Below are positions 13,201 to 23,588 of a DNA stretch of 64,000 nucleotides, one piece after another. Each line of letters opens with the position of its first letter. Positions within the stretch are counted from its first letter, which is position 1. A program made the position numbers and the translations under genes. This DNA is from Myotis daubentonii (taxonomy: Eukaryota > Chordata > Mammalia > Chiroptera > Vespertilionidae), in contig NC_081851.1 of NCBI RefSeq assembly GCF_963259705.1, positions 60,906,855 to 60,970,854 on the forward strand, read 5' to 3'. The notes under the pieces were generated by a model. The model was not told where the DNA came from. It worked only from the letters and a program-made list of their open reading frames with translations, and did not search any database.

Positions 13201-16200
13201 GACTAAAATTAGACTAAGAACAAAGTCAAACAAGTCAGTGCTTTGCCATGGACTACCTGTGCCAACACACTTCTGGAAACCCCTTGTTGGGCTCTCATCT
13301 GAGTTCTCATTATCCAGTCCTTGTCACCTTAGAATTTGAGTTTGTTGGAGTACTGAATCACTTCTCTTTTAACTTTTTCTTAAATTCTCAGTTGACATTC
13401 ACTGATTTATGGTTCGTTTTCTGCTTAGTACTTGCATGTTTTTCAAATCATTTGAAATTTATTTTTAAAAAATCATTTGGAACAAAACCATGGAGACAAA
13501 AATAAAATCGGGGGTTGGGGAGGTGACGAATAGGCAGAGCATAGTAGATTTTAGGGCAGTGAGAATAATACATATCATAATGAAGGATACATGTCATTAT
13601 ACATTTACCCAAACCCATAGAATATATAACACCAAGAGTGAACCCTAAAGTAAAATATGGATTTTGGGTAGTTATGAGGTGACAAAATTTACTGTCATAA
13701 GCCCCCCATAATGAACACTCTCAGACTCTTGGTAGGAATAAAATTGATACATCCTTTCTACATAGCAGTTTCATTTCTAAAGATTTACTATTAAGAAATA
13801 ATTGCATCTATAGATATAAAGTGGTAATATGCAAATTAGCCAGGTATCACAACCAGCTCAGGAGGAAGCTGCATCACAGCTGCTCAGGAGGAGCTGCGCA
13901 CAGATGGGCAGGAGGGGACTGCGTGCCACCCCCCCTCAGCGGACACACACCAGGGGTGGGGGTGTGCTCCCAGTGGCCACGGCACAGCTGAGAGCACGCC
14001 CCCAGTGGGTGGCAGTGGCGGCAGGAGCGAAGCAGCCTGAGTCCTGGGTGCCAGAGGGAAGCCGGTGCTAGCAGACGGGAAGGAAGGCCTATTCTTGCAT
14101 GAATCTTCGTGCATCGGGCCTCTAGTATATGCATAAAGATGCATCCAGGGAAATGTTTGCAATTATAAACTGTTAGAATGAACAATCTAAACTTCTAATA
14201 ATGGAGAGTTTATTGGTAAATTATGAGGTATTATATTGCCATTAAGAATTATGTGTGCCGAAGCCGGTTTGGCTCAGTGGATAGAGCGTCAGCCTGCGGA
14301 CTGAAAGGTCCCAGGTTCGATTCCGGTCAAGGGCATATACCTGGGTTGCGGGCGCATCTCCCAGTGGGAGGTGTGCAGGAGGCAGCTGGTCGATGTTTCT
14401 CGCTCATCGATGTTTCTAACTCTCTGTCTCTCTCCCTTCCTCTCTGTAAAAAATCAATAAAAATATATTTAAAAAAAATTATGTGGGGTTTTTTTTAAAA
14501 GGAATTATGTTTTAGGAAAATATTTTAAAACAGGAAAAAGTTCTCAACATATTAAGTTTAAAAAGTATATTTATAGAAAATGATCCTATATTAGTTTCAG
14601 TGTATATGTACATTTGTATTTATATTGTGTTTAGTTTTCTACATATAGTCTATAACATAAATCTAACAGACAAACTAAAATTATATTTATCAAATAATAC
14701 TAGTTATTTCTTAATTATGTGATGATTACAGGAAGTCTTTATTTTCTTTTTTCCTAATATGTTATTTATACAGGAAACATTATTTTTGTAATATATATAA
14801 TTCATATATGTGTGTGTATACATAGCTTTTCAATTTTTTTTTCAAATGGGCTAATCTGTTTATTCATATGATTTTTTTTTATATTCATACAATGTTTTCT
14901 TGCTGTTTTGAAAGGAATTCATTTGGAAATGTGGGATTGAGATTGATAATCATCAGGTTCCAAATCTCTGCACCTGATAATTAGTGCAGACCTGAAATAT
15001 CAATGTAGTTTCTCCCCCATGTGGCTGCTATGTGGTATAGCTACCCAGTGCTACTCTACCTACATTCACACTTCTTTTTTTTTTCTTTTTTTTCCAGAGA
15101 AGGAGAGAGAGAAAGAAACATCAATGATGAGGGAGAATCATTGATTGGCTGCCTCCTGCACGAACCCCAGTGGGGACTGAGCCCGCAATCCGAGCATGTG
15201 CCCCAACTGGGACTCGAACCATGACCTCCTGGTTCATAGGTCAACACTCAACCACCGAACCACACCGACCTGGCACATTCTTGATGGTTTGAAAAGAAAA
15301 GCAAAAAGTATGCTTATATTGCTTTCAAAAGGAAACTAAGTAATAGAGGGAAGAAACAGCAAAGGCATTCAAACAAGACTGGTTTTGTGCCAAGGAATAC
15401 ATCCTGTAGTGGAAATGTACATTTTAAATATCCATTTTTACAAATACCTGTTGTTTAGGTGAAAAGCCCAGAAGGGAAGTTTCAGAAGACCAGTACTGGA
15501 GCTGTCAGAATGCAACCAAAATCAGATGAGCTGAAGTTTGTCACCAAGAACGATGGATATGTGCACATTCACCCTTCATCAGTGAACTATCAGGTCAGAA
15601 TAGCAGGGTGTACTCACAGTTACATTAGGCAGGTGGGGTGGGAAACACAGTCCCTTAAGTTCTGCCAAACCGTGCTCTATCACTTGCTGTGCCCAGCAGC
15701 ATCACTGGGGAAGACAGGCAAGCAAACCACCTCAGCTTGGTGACACATGTTATGAAGAGAAATCAGTCATAGAGATTGAGAGATAGGAGAGGGGCTGTTT
15801 TCCGTAGAGGGGTCAGGGAAGAACTCTGCAGAGCAAACCATGGAGCAAATCCTAAGGGCAGGGAAGGGCAAGCCATGCAGGTATCTAAAGAGAACATTCC
15901 AGCAGAGGAATTAAGTGTGAAGACCACGAGAGGGAGCATGTTGGTGTGTTCCAGGAAGTGCAGTGGGATGATTAGGGTGAGGGTGGCGGGTGAATGGGGA
16001 CAAGTAGGCAATGGTCAGGTCACGTAGGACCTTGTGAGCCATGGCAGGGATCTGGGATTTTGTCTGTGGGAAATCATTGGAACCGTTTGAGCCCTTAACT
16101 GGATTTGTGTTTTTAAACCACCTCTGTGGTTGCTGTGTGGAATAGAAGCTGTAAAGAAGCAAAGGAGCAGGGCGAGTACTTAGGAGGCACTGCGCAAGGG

Positions 16201-18654
16201 GATGGCTATAGAAGTGGTCAGAACGTGTCAGTTCATTATGTATTTTGAAAATAGAGCATGCAGGACTTAGCAAGGTGACGGGACTTAGCGATGATGTAGA
16301 TAGAGTGAGGGGGGAAAGTACAATCAAGGATGACTCTTTGGGGTTTGAGCAACGGGGTGAAGGGGAGTGCCGTTTACTTAGATAATGAACACTGCATGGA
16401 GGGGAAATCAGGAATTTCTTCTGAACATAAGAAATTTGACGCGCTTATTGGAGCCCAAGTGGAGATGTCAAGTAGGTAGTTGCACATACAAGTCTGGAAA
16501 GGTACAGACTGGAGATGATTTTGTAAGTTACCGACAGGTGGTATTTGCATCCATGGGACTGGTGGAGGCCCCCTCGTGTTGCCAGTGACATTGCTGTCAT
16601 CACCTGAGGTTTTATGCTCCAGGTCAGACACTTTGACAGCCCCTACCTGCTGTACCACGAGAAGATCAAAACTAGTCGGGTGTTCATCCGTGACTGCAGC
16701 ATGGTGTCTGTGTACCCACTGGTCTTGTTCGGAGGAGGCCAAGTGAATGTGCAGCTTCAAAGGGGAGAGTTCGTTGTCTCCTTGGATGATGGTTGGATTC
16801 GTTTTGCGGCTGCTTCGCATCAGGTAAGGACAGATCCATCCTGTGAGTCTCAAGCCATGAAGGGATTTGATAATATGAAGTATAGGGCATTCCTTTAGGG
16901 ACCAAGGACAACAGAGCTGGTTAAGAGTGAATGATGGGTCTGCAGTGAGATACTAAGAAAGGGTGAGGCTGGAGTGACGCCAGGGGCAGAGCCTTAATAA
17001 GGCTTCCGGCAGCACACCTGAGGGGAGGAGCCCAGGCTGGGCTGTTGTGGACGATTCTGGACAGAAGCTGTGAGTGAGGTGTTGGACCTTCCTCACTGAT
17101 ATGTAAATAATGTGCTCACCAAAGAAAAATCAGAAAATATAGATGAGCAAAAATAAATAAAAATCAACCCTGAGTCTACCTCTACCATTAAAAAAACAGG
17201 TAATGGATCTGAATTCTTTTATTCTCAGGTATCACTTATGCACTATGTGGAGCCTGCAGAAAACATTTAAGGGGCAATACATATGTTTAAGGAATAAAAA
17301 CTCAGCTTAACACTTGCATCTGTTAGAAATCTTACATTGCCAGAAGCAAAAACACCAACTCAAACAAAGGGAATATACTGGTGTATTTAACTATAAAGTC
17401 TAAGGCAGCACAATCCAATAGAAATATGTGAGCCACTATGTAATTTCAATTTTTGTAGTAGCCATATTTAAAAAAAGTAAAAAGAAGTCAAATTAATCTT
17501 AATATATATTAAGTAACCTAATACATCTAAGAGATTTTAATTTCAACACATAATCAATATAAAAACTTATTGAGATATTTTACATTCTGTTTTCGTACTA
17601 AGTCTTCAAACTCTGGTGTGTGTTTTACCTTCACAGGACAGTTCGCTTTGGACCAGCCACGTTTCACGTGGTCATTAGATTGACCGCAGGTGACTGCTGG
17701 CTGCCATATTGGACAGTGCAGGTCAGAAAGGCCAGGCAGGGAGATTCAGTTCAGCAGCTCAATGGCGATAAAGCCTGGCTGACCTGTGGGTAGCAGGATG
17801 GCTGTGGTGGCACCAGGCCTGACCTCATGCAGCATACTGTCCAGAGGGGAGACCAAATCCTTTCCTAAAAGTTCCATTGAACCTTCTCTTCCTAAACCAG
17901 TTCTGATGGCCAAAGGACTGTCATGGGCGCTAAGGCCGGAATTACCTGAGCCATTCACCCTGGCAAGGATGGCATGAGCCTGATGGATTTAGATCAGGGT
18001 CCAAACTACACGTTGCCAAACAATGGGGGAGGGGCAAGGCGGATGTTGGGAAGACATCTACAGTGCCACTGAAACATCAGCACAAGCAAAGTGACATAAA
18101 AGTGTGGTTTTTCTCCCCACAAAAGCATAAAGTGTATCCCAAAGCTAAAAGATTTTTTTAAATTCTCCATTTTCTGGCTTCTCTTCTTGGAGCAAATTAT
18201 AAAAGTTGGCCAAGCTTTAATGTGGAGAACACTACATAAAAGCCATTCTTTCAATGAGATGGGATAGAGGAGCCTTTTTATATTGGAGCCCATTTTGTAT
18301 ATCAGAGCTCACAGTGAGTGAATGTTCCTTTTGTTGGGTCAAGAACTTTTAGAAGCATTTTTAGAATGAAAATGTATTTAGTTTCCACCCCCACCCCACT
18401 AATGAAGTTAAAATTCATACCAGGAGTCTCAAAGAATGATAACGGGCATTTCCTTTGATAATCTCCCTCTCCTGATGGTCACGCACCACTGACATGGCAC
18501 TCCCTTTTAGGTGGCTGAGTTAGTGAAGGAATTGCGCTGCGAGCTTGACCAGCTCCTCCAGGATAAGATCAAGAACCCGAGCATAGACCTGTGCATGTGT
18601 CCTCGAGGATCCCGCATCATCAGCACGATTGTGAAGCTTGTCACCACACAATAA
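1208..18654 (+). CDS. DHX57: DHX57, C-terminal part (putative ATP-dependent DEAH-box RNA helicase), 11 exons to the stop
   Basis: Exons: 1208-1304, 2086-2259, 2863-3063, 4709-4985, 7366-7461, 7549-7632, 11971-12105, 12778-12852, 15459-15593, 16623-16823 and 18511-18654. All have AG/GT borders and consistent phase, giving 538 codons plus a split first codon. The 5' part of the gene lies outside the window. The frame opens with helicase motif IV (GAILVFLPG). Motif V follows ([19 protein letters not shown]), then motif VI (QRKGRAGR). Next come the HA2/ratchet region ([21 protein letters not shown]) and the C-terminal OB-fold region ([19 protein letters not shown] ... [11 protein letters not shown]), ending IVKLVTTQ then TAA. 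Motifs I-III and the N-terminal UBA/zinc-finger/RWD part expected of DHX57 are upstream. The family unwinds RNA with NTP hydrolysis; the specific substrate of DHX57 is poorly known. No frameshift or stop is seen, so the gene looks functional. Identity rests on recalled close similarity to human DHX57 and on synteny with GEMIN6, SRSF7 and GALM. Confidence 0.96.
2560..2665 (+). repeat. possible old L1 3' end
   Basis: The stretch around ACATTGTACACCTTAACTA followed by an A-rich end resembles ancient L1M 3' termini. It is short and diverged, and it lies in the DHX57 intron. Confidence 0.4.
3064..4468. other. DHX57 intron; L2-like fragment near 3605-3800
   Basis: Mostly AT-rich sequence. Around 3610-3700 the text (CCATTTGCCAGGGGTTGGGC, then AAGCACAGG and GATACAAG) follows the L2 3' consensus pattern of 'gtgccaggcactgtgctaagcactgg...gatacaa'. 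Nothing else is recognised. Confidence 0.5.
4469..4629 (-). mobile_element. short non-autonomous Helitron
   Basis: The plus strand starts CTAGAGGCCC, the reverse of a Helitron GGGCCTCTAG 3' end. It contains the CCCCCTGGTGGTCAGCACA block and ends in a TATTAGGCTTTTATATATA 5' terminus. It lies in the DHX57 intron, 80 bp before the exon at 4709. Confidence 0.75.
5020..5252 (+). repeat. VES SINE next to a DHX57 splice donor
   Basis: tRNA-like head (CGTGGCTTAGTGGTTGAAC), B-box-like GGTTCGATTCCC, CT-rich segment and A-rich tail. A short duplication (GAGTCCA) flanks it. It begins only 34 bp after the donor at 4986, so sense-orientation SINE sequence lies directly downstream of a coding exon. Confidence 0.9.
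5565..6410 (-). repeat. old L1 (L1M-type) 3' part, interrupted by a Helitron
   Basis: The plus strand carries the reverse complement of L1 3' UTR/ORF2 3' sequence. Examples are AACAGCTTTATTGAAAT, TTGCCTCTTCTGGACATTTA, GGCCAAATAATATTCC and GGTCAGAGAACATACTTTG. The first segment is split by the Helitron at 5593-5741. Decay is heavy and no ORF survives. Confidence 0.8.
5593..5741 (-). mobile_element. short non-autonomous Helitron inside old L1
   Basis: The plus strand starts CTAGAGGTCTGATGC and ends GCATATTATGCTTTTATTAT then TATAGA. These are the reverse of Helitron 3' (CTAG) and 5' (TCTATA) termini. The flanks rejoin continuous L1 sequence, which fixes the borders. Confidence 0.8.
6510..6650. 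repeat. possible MIR fragment
   Basis: The text around CCCTCATTTAACAACAAATG and GTAATGTAGCTTACTCAGGG resembles the MIR core (fully decayed form of 'ttacagatgaggaaactgaggcc...ttgcccaaggtca'). The assignment is tentative. Confidence 0.4.
6847..7079 (+). repeat. VES SINE, young
   Basis: Full-length tRNA-derived SINE (AACCGGTTTGGCTCAGTGG head, GGTTCGATTCCGGTCAA B-box region, CT-rich stretch, AATAAA and long A tail). A perfect 18-bp TSD flanks it at 6829-6846 and 7080-7097. It lies in the DHX57 intron. Confidence 0.97.
7911..9824 (-). mobile_element. HAL1 (half-L1) retrotransposon, near full length, intact ORF1
   Basis: On the minus strand the element has a CpG-rich 5' UTR, one ORF1 (8276-9124), a short 3' UTR ending AACAATAAAGATTTAATT, and a poly(A) seen as poly(T) at 7911-7932. 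No ORF2 sequence is present between ORF1 and the tail, which is the HAL1 layout. A 9-bp TSD, CGAAGTCAG, lies at 7902-7910 and 9825-9833. The 5' end carries CCAAGATGGCGG, a YY1-like site as in L1 promoters. The element lies antisense in a DHX57 intron. A second copy is at 56403-58348. Confidence 0.88.
8276..9124 (-). CDS. HAL1/L1 ORF1p-like protein, 282 aa, intact
   Basis: The frame is open from [10 protein letters not shown] to EMLKGIL. Residues about 15-120 are charged and heptad-like, as in the ORF1p coiled coil. About 120-215 ([20 protein letters not shown] ... [18 protein letters not shown]) match the RRM region. The remainder ([20 protein letters not shown] ... [13 protein letters not shown]) matches the C-terminal domain. 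ORF1p is a trimeric nucleic-acid chaperone. With no ORF2 the element would depend on reverse transcriptase supplied by an L1. The coiled coil is about 15 codons shorter than in the copy at 56.7-57.6 kb. Whether the protein is expressed is unknown. Confidence 0.88.
   Translation of the reverse strand: MRRQRNRTKLSMEEIEFRTTLLRSLKNCLEAADKLNEIYTKTNKTLDLILGNQLEIKHTRTEITNIIQTPDSRPEERKNQVNDLKCEEAKNIQPEKQNEKRIQKCEDSVRSLWDSFKRTNIRIIGVPEDEREQDIENLFEEIMTENFPHLVKEKDLQVQEARRTPNKRNPKRTTPRHIIIKMPRAKDKERILKTARESNSVTYKGIPIRLSADFSTETLQARREWQEIFKVMNTKNLQPRLLYPAKLSFRIEGQIKSFTDKEKLKEFITTKPGLYEMLKGIL
10211..10433 (-). repeat. VES SINE
   Basis: Poly(T) at the left end, the reverse-oriented tRNA-like head at the right end (GAGCCAAACCGGTTAGGGC). 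TSD GGTGCTCATCT / GGTGCACATCT at 10200-10211 and 10434-10444. It lies in the DHX57 intron. Confidence 0.95.
10434..11970. other. DHX57 intron; L2-like fragment near 10590-10690
   Basis: Around 10590-10690 the pattern 'agcagagaccttatctg...ccccagtgcctagaacaatgc' follows the L2 3' consensus. The rest is unique-looking. An 89-codon ORF at 11169-11438 has no recognisable domain or splice context and is not called. Confidence 0.5.
13807..14125 (+). mobile_element. non-autonomous Helitron
   Basis: Starts TCTATAGATATAAAGTGGTA followed by ATATGCAAATTAGCC. Ends GTGCATCGGGCCTCTAG followed by T. Insertion is between A and T without TSD, as expected of Helitrons. The interior is GC-rich and non-coding. 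It lies in the DHX57 intron. Confidence 0.85.
14257..14477 (+). repeat. VES SINE, young
   Basis: Intact head (GCCGGTTTGGCTCAGTGG), GGTTCGATTCCGGTCAAG, CT-rich segment and A tail. TSD containing AATTATGTG on both sides. It lies in the DHX57 intron. Confidence 0.95.
14478..15072. other. DHX57 intron, no feature seen
   Basis: Very AT-rich sequence with short T and TG runs. No recognisable element. Confidence 0.5.
15073..15273 (-). repeat. VES SINE
   Basis: Poly(T) left end, then AGAGAAGGAGAGAGAGAAAG and a reversed tRNA-like head ending ACCACACCGACCTGGC. Moderately diverged. It lies about 190 bp before the DHX57 exon at 15459. Confidence 0.9.
16824..18510. other. last DHX57 intron, no clear element
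   Basis: Unique-looking sequence without a SINE, which is unusual for this window. An ancient, unidentified repeat may be present around 17390-17760 (pattern 'cagcacaatccaatagaaatatgtgagccac' is known from old DNA/LTR-type repeats). No gene is supported. Confidence 0.45.
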
Positions 18655-20405
18655 AGACCCATCTTAGGAGAGTGCTTGCTACTCACCTGCTTCTTGTTCA
18701 CCTGGGAAACAGCAGCAGCACCTCTACCTCGAACTCAAGCTCTGCTGGGCTGGCCCTGATGAAGGAGCCCAGGGCCTGCACTGCCCAGGCTGCCAAGACG
18801 CCCATTCCCTTAGGGAAGTTGTCCAGACTGAGCATTTCTAACAGCAGTGGGCACTCCCAGCACAATTGGAGTGTCGTGGTAAGACAGTCTACAGACCCGC
18901 CTGCCTGTCTTTTTCCCTGGGACTGTCCTAGAATGAATGAAATGCGCCTGATAACACACAAGTGAATGTGTATTGTTTTAATCTGCATATTCTTTTTCTT
19001 CTGCTTTTCACTGGGGTGAGATAAGGGCTTGAGGAGAGATACTGATTGTTTTTTCTGTCATACAGGCTCAACTGAGAGAAGTTAGAACAGAGAAGAAAAA
19101 AAATCATGTGAGCAAGAAAGATTAAAATTTCATTGTAGGCAATTGGCTACAGAGTAAACTTGATTTGTGAGGGATTTTTATTTTTACTCATTCAAGGTAA
19201 GCCTTAAAAAACAAACTTAATGAGCTCTTAATTGTTATTAAAATACAAGCTGGTCTTATCCAGAACACTCTAATTCTTAAAAGCAGAACCGTCTGAGTGT
19301 CTTTATTCTCCTGTAGGTTTTCCATTTAGAAATTACTTTCTTCTGAACTCACCCGGATCTAATGGCCACATTTCACATTACCTAAAAGGAATTTTAATGG
19401 TATTCTCAGAGCAAAGTTGGCATGGTTGAGGGAGAAAGGGTTGCCATGCCAGTGTCAGATTTACAGCCATAAAAATGCCTTCCATGAGACTTATTTCATC
19501 CACCACTTAGGTTAATGGGGCACTGGCATTTTGAAAAAATAGGAGTACATGTATATTTTCCCCGGGCATTTATCAGTGTGGCCAGGAAGAATCCCAAAGA
19601 ACTGGGTGGAAAAATATTCCTGTTTGTCTAGCCCTCGGGTTTCATACCATAGCTAACATTCAAACTAATCGAGAAAAACCACCTCAATGAAGGGTGTTCC
19701 CTTTTTAAGATTTTATTTTAGTTAAATAAGACTCTTAGACTGTCCAAATTGATCATTATGAGGTGTATTTAAGCACCAGTGCACTTAAGCAGAGTGCAGA
19801 CAATATCCAAGCCCTGACTTGCTATTGAAACAGGCTCAGATTACAAAAATGATTAGGCTTGGACACTTAGGAGAAATGAAGACTAAAACTGCACTGAGCC
19901 TCTAAACAAGTTTTTGAAAGCCGTTTTGACTCTTGGTGCTACAGTGGAGCACACGCTGCCCTAGCAGAGCCGTGGGGACTGGTCACACGTTTGCAGCAGA
20001 GCACACAGCTGGGAGCGCGCTGACTACAAAACTTCCGGTTCCAAGGGCTGAGAAGTTGCTCCCCTCAGGAAGCCCTTCTTGGGCTGGTTACTGGCAGCCA
20101 CATACAAATGCACAAATCCTATCCTTTCATAGGTGGCCAGGATGTGAAAAGGTTGGACACCTTGAATAAGAAAATCCTCACCCCAAAACTCTTAAAATTT
20201 ATGAGCTATGAAAAAAGATTACTCCTTTGTGATTAAAGGTCAAAATGCAGTAGAGTATTTCACTGTGGCCTGGATTTCTAAGCCCCAACAAGATTGTCAG
20301 CACGTAATGTTAATTTTGTTAAGAACTCTGTGGATGTTTTCTTAAATATTTGTTTTACTGGATTCTAGTTAGGGAATCGTATTAATAAAATACTGGCTAC
20401 AAAAT
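18655..20405 (+). other. probable DHX57 3' UTR
   Basis: Repeat-free sequence follows the stop. An AATAAA at 20384-20389 is the best downstream polyadenylation signal and would give a UTR of about 1.75 kb. A second hexamer, AATAAA at 18650-18655, overlaps the stop codon itself. Extent is inferred; no transcript evidence is available. Confidence 0.5.
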
Positions 20406-20530
20406 TAGTCTGCACTACTGTTTTGTACTATGTCTCGCTGAGTTCTCAGAAAATTAGAAGAGCTAACCATTCTTACAGAGGTGGTCATAGGTTGACAGAG
20501 CATTAGCTCTGTCTTCCTCCTGGACTTCAT

Positions 20531-20730
20531 ATCTGGTTAGAGCGTAGGCCTGCGCACGAGAGGGTCACACATTCAATTCTCTGTAAAGGGCACATATCTG
20601 GGTTGCAGGTTCAATCCCGGCCCCAGTTGGGGCGCATGCGGGAGGCAACCAATGGATGTATCTCTCTCACATCGATGCGTTTCCCCTCTCTCTCTTCCTC
20701 TTTCTCTCTCCCTCTCCCTCTCCCAAAATG
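20531..20730 (+). repeat. VES SINE (diverged)
   Basis: Degenerate tRNA-like head (GGTTAGAGCGTAGGCCTGCG), then GGTTGCAGGTTCAATCCC and a CT-rich end. No clear TSD. Confidence 0.75.
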
Positions 20731-21353
20731 GAAAATATCCTCAGGTGAAGACTAACAACAGCAAAAAAGAATTTGAGAAAATTCTATATACAAATAAGAA
20801 AAGTGATGCACATATGGGTAGAGATATCTTTAAAATATCCTACCATTAAAAACAAAAACAAAGTCCTGCCATTAAACTTTGTTTTTTAAAGCACTTACTT
20901 TGAAAATGTGAAAATAAGTTAAACTGTGCCTTTCGAAGATAGGACTTATATGTGATTCTATTACTGCTAACACTTTCCACTTTGAAACTCGGGTTCTCGC
21001 ACTTAGGCCCACATGAAAAAGTTTAAAATACACACACACACCCTTACCTTATCTTTGTGTTATCTTAAAAGAGTCCAACCTAGTAGACTTTGGCCAATAT
21101 ACTAAACACAAATAGGGTTAAAAGGAGTATATAGTTCTATAGGTGTATGACCATAAAATGTTTAAATTTAACATCAAGCCTCATTAGGGACTATAATGTC
21201 TAGGCTCAGTAACTCTTCTATAGTTTGAACTGGGGAAACCTGTTTTAGGACTTCACTATTAGTAAGATTACCAGATTGAATGTCAAAGATGTGTTCTTGA
21301 GAAGACAGGTGTCTTTACAAATCAGGGGCCATGCTGTACAATGGGCACCAAGG
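20731..21353. other. intergenic DHX57-GEMIN6, no feature seen
   Basis: AT-rich sequence with a short (CA)n around 21033-21042. Nothing else is recognised. Confidence 0.5.
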
Positions 21354-21361
21354 GCCTAGCT

Positions 21362-21583
21362 CAGGGGTGGGCAAACTTTTTGACTCGAGGGCCACAATGG
21401 GTTCTTAAACTGGACCGGAGGGCCGGAACAAAAGCATGGATGGACTGTTTGTGTGAACTAATATAAATTCAAAGTAAACATCATTACATAAAAGGATACG
21501 GTCTTTTTTTTTTTTTTTTTTTTAGTTTTATTCATTTCAAATGGGCCGGATCCAGCCCGCGGGCCGTAGTTTGCCCACGGCTG
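21362..21583 (+). mobile_element. non-autonomous hAT transposon, 222 bp
   Basis: Terminal inverted repeats begin CAGGGGTGGGCAAACT and end AGTTTGCCCACGGCTG. A perfect 8-bp TSD, GCCTAGCT, lies at 21354-21361 and 21584-21591. The interior has an internal T-run and no ORF. The same family lies in opposite orientation in SRSF7 at 49720-49937. Confidence 0.93.
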
Positions 21584-21928
21584 GCCTAGCTGCATGAGGA
21601 AGAAACAAATCCGGGTTAGAAACCTAGAACAATCCGCAATTACAGACGTTTCTGTTCATGCCACCCTCTGTCTGAAATTCACCTGTGCACTGTCCCATTT
21701 AAACTCCAGCTGTCCCCATTATTTCTAGCCCGTAAATCTTTATTCCATCCTTTTGTACAGTAAGCCTGGCTAAGACTGGACTAATTGAAGCATGCAGTCT
21801 GATTAGTGAACAAGAGGCCAGTTGTTCAGTTTATACCTAGTGTGTGCTACCTATCTAGTTTGAGACCCATATTGGGACCTCAGAAATTCTTCCATTTATG
21901 CCAATATCAATATAACCAACTTAAACAG

Positions 21929-22676
21929 TGCCGGGAGCCGGTCCATCCTTGCTGTTTCAAAGGACCTGGCATATATGGCATACTGTTCTTAATATGTTTG
22001 CTCACCTTCTTGGCACTATGTGTTTTAACCAAGGTCTCCTCTCTGAGAAAGGTTGTTTCCCCAGGTAGGGATTTTCCCCTGAAGTTAGGGAGGGAATAAA
22101 ACCCCTCAACTAAGTGCCAGGCGGGTAATTAATCACTTTAACTACGAACAATCATGCTTAAGCTACATAATCTTTACTCCCTGGAATGGAGATAAGAAAC
22201 GCCCTAACCTTTGTAATAGAGATTGATAGGATTGAATCAACTGGTATAAATACAGATGTAACAAGACAGAAAGAGACAGAAAGAAGACAGAACTAAGAAG
22301 AGAGAACCTACAGACAGAACCTAGACAGAACCTACAGACAGAAGAACTTCGCTGGAGAGAACATGGCAAAAGATCCTGGACTGAACCTGACTACAGAAAT
22401 TGGCAAGAGAACCTGACTAGAACCTGGTGACTGAACCTGGCTGGAGAACCTGGACAGAACCTGGCTGAAGAACCTAGCAACCTAGCGAGGGAACATGGCT
22501 ACAGAACCTCGCTGGAGACCCGAAGCAGAACCTCTCTGGAGATCGAGACCAGAACTTGGCTGGAGATCCTGGCTAGGCTACTGATCAACTGAACGCTGTC
22601 TCTGTGTCATTCCTTCTTCGCCGACTCCGTCCACACCTTTGGGGACCCCTGGACCTGCTGGGGCTGGACCCCGGCA
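21929..22676 (+). mobile_element. solo LTR of a betaretrovirus-like endogenous retrovirus, 748 bp
   Basis: Starts TGCCGGGAGCC and ends GGACCCCGGCA, with TG...CA termini and a perfect 6-bp TSD AAACAG (21923-21928, 22677-22682). A TATAAA lies at 22245-22250. From about 22310 to 22570 the LTR consists of short tandem units built on GAACCTGGCTGGA. No internal coding region is present, so this is a solo LTR from recombination. It matches the inverted LTR pair at 30678-32675, whose leader carries a tRNA-Lys-type primer site, hence the betaretrovirus-like label. Confidence 0.9.
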
Positions 22677-22754
22677 AAACAGGTGCCATGTGCCAGTTAC
22701 CCTAGGAACTCAGGATACAGAGATAAGCAGGGACACAGGAAAAACAGGGTGACA

Positions 22755-22966
22755 GCCAAAACCGGTTTGGCTCAGTGGATAGAGCATCAGCCTGCGGACT
22801 GGAGGGTCCCAGGTTCGATTCCGGTCAAGGGCATGTACCTGGGTTGCGGGCACATCCCCAGTGGGAGATGTGCAGGAGGCAGCTGATCGATGTTTTTCTC
22901 TCATCGATGTTTCTAACTATCTCTCTCCCTTCTTCTCTGAAAAATCAATAAAATATATTTTAAAAA
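22755..22966 (+). repeat. VES SINE, young
   Basis: Head AAACCGGTTTGGCTCAGTGG, tail with AATAAAATATATTTT. TSD GAAAAACAGGRTGACA on both sides with one mismatch. Confidence 0.95.
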
Positions 22967-23063
22967 GAAAAACAGGATGACAATAAAGTTTACTTGAGGA
23001 AATTCATCAGGAACATAATATACCCCCTGCAAGAGCCTCTGAAGGTTCTAAAAAGACTGGATG

Positions 23064-23336
23064 TGTGGAATCTAATGAACAGAATAAACTGATGAACAAA
23101 ATAGATCCAGAGACATAGAAGCATGGAACAACTCTGGAATCTGAGGGAAGGTAGGGAAGGGTGGTTGGGTGGGAAGAGATCAACGAAAGAATTTGTATGT
23201 ATAACCCATGGATGCAGACAATAGGGTGATGAAGGCCTGATTGGGTGGGGAGGAGGTGGCCCAGAACAGGCCAATGGGGGGGAGAGGGGGGCGCGAGGGG
23301 GACATATGTAATACTTTCAACAATAAAGATTTTTTT
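23064..23336 (+). mobile_element. 5'-truncated L1 3' end
   Basis: Ends ACATATGTAATACTTTCAAC then AATAAAGAT plus A/T tail, the 3' terminus also seen at 35475-35661. TSD AAAAGACTGRATG at 23051-23063 and 23337-23349. G-rich stretch near 23270-23300. Non-coding fragment. Confidence 0.85.
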
Positions 23337-23378
23337 AAAAGACTGAATGATTATGTTGAAATTAAAAGGAAGGGTGCT

Positions 23379-23588
23379 GCCTGGCCTGTGTGGTTCAGAG
23401 GTTTGAGTGTCGACCTATGAACCAGGTCACTGTTCAATTCCTGGTCAGGGCACATGCCTGGGTTGCGGACTCGATCCCCACTGTGGGGCCTGCAGGAGGC
23501 AGCCGATCACCGAGTCGCTCTCATCATTGATGTTTCTCTCTCCCCCTCTCCCTTCCTATCTGAAATCAATATACTTTTTAAAAACTTT
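23379..23588 (+). repeat. VES SINE
   Basis: Head TGGCCTGTGTGGTTCAGAGG, GGTTGCGGACTCGATCCCC, CT-rich segment and AATCAATA tail. Older than the CCGGTTTGG copies. Confidence 0.9.
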
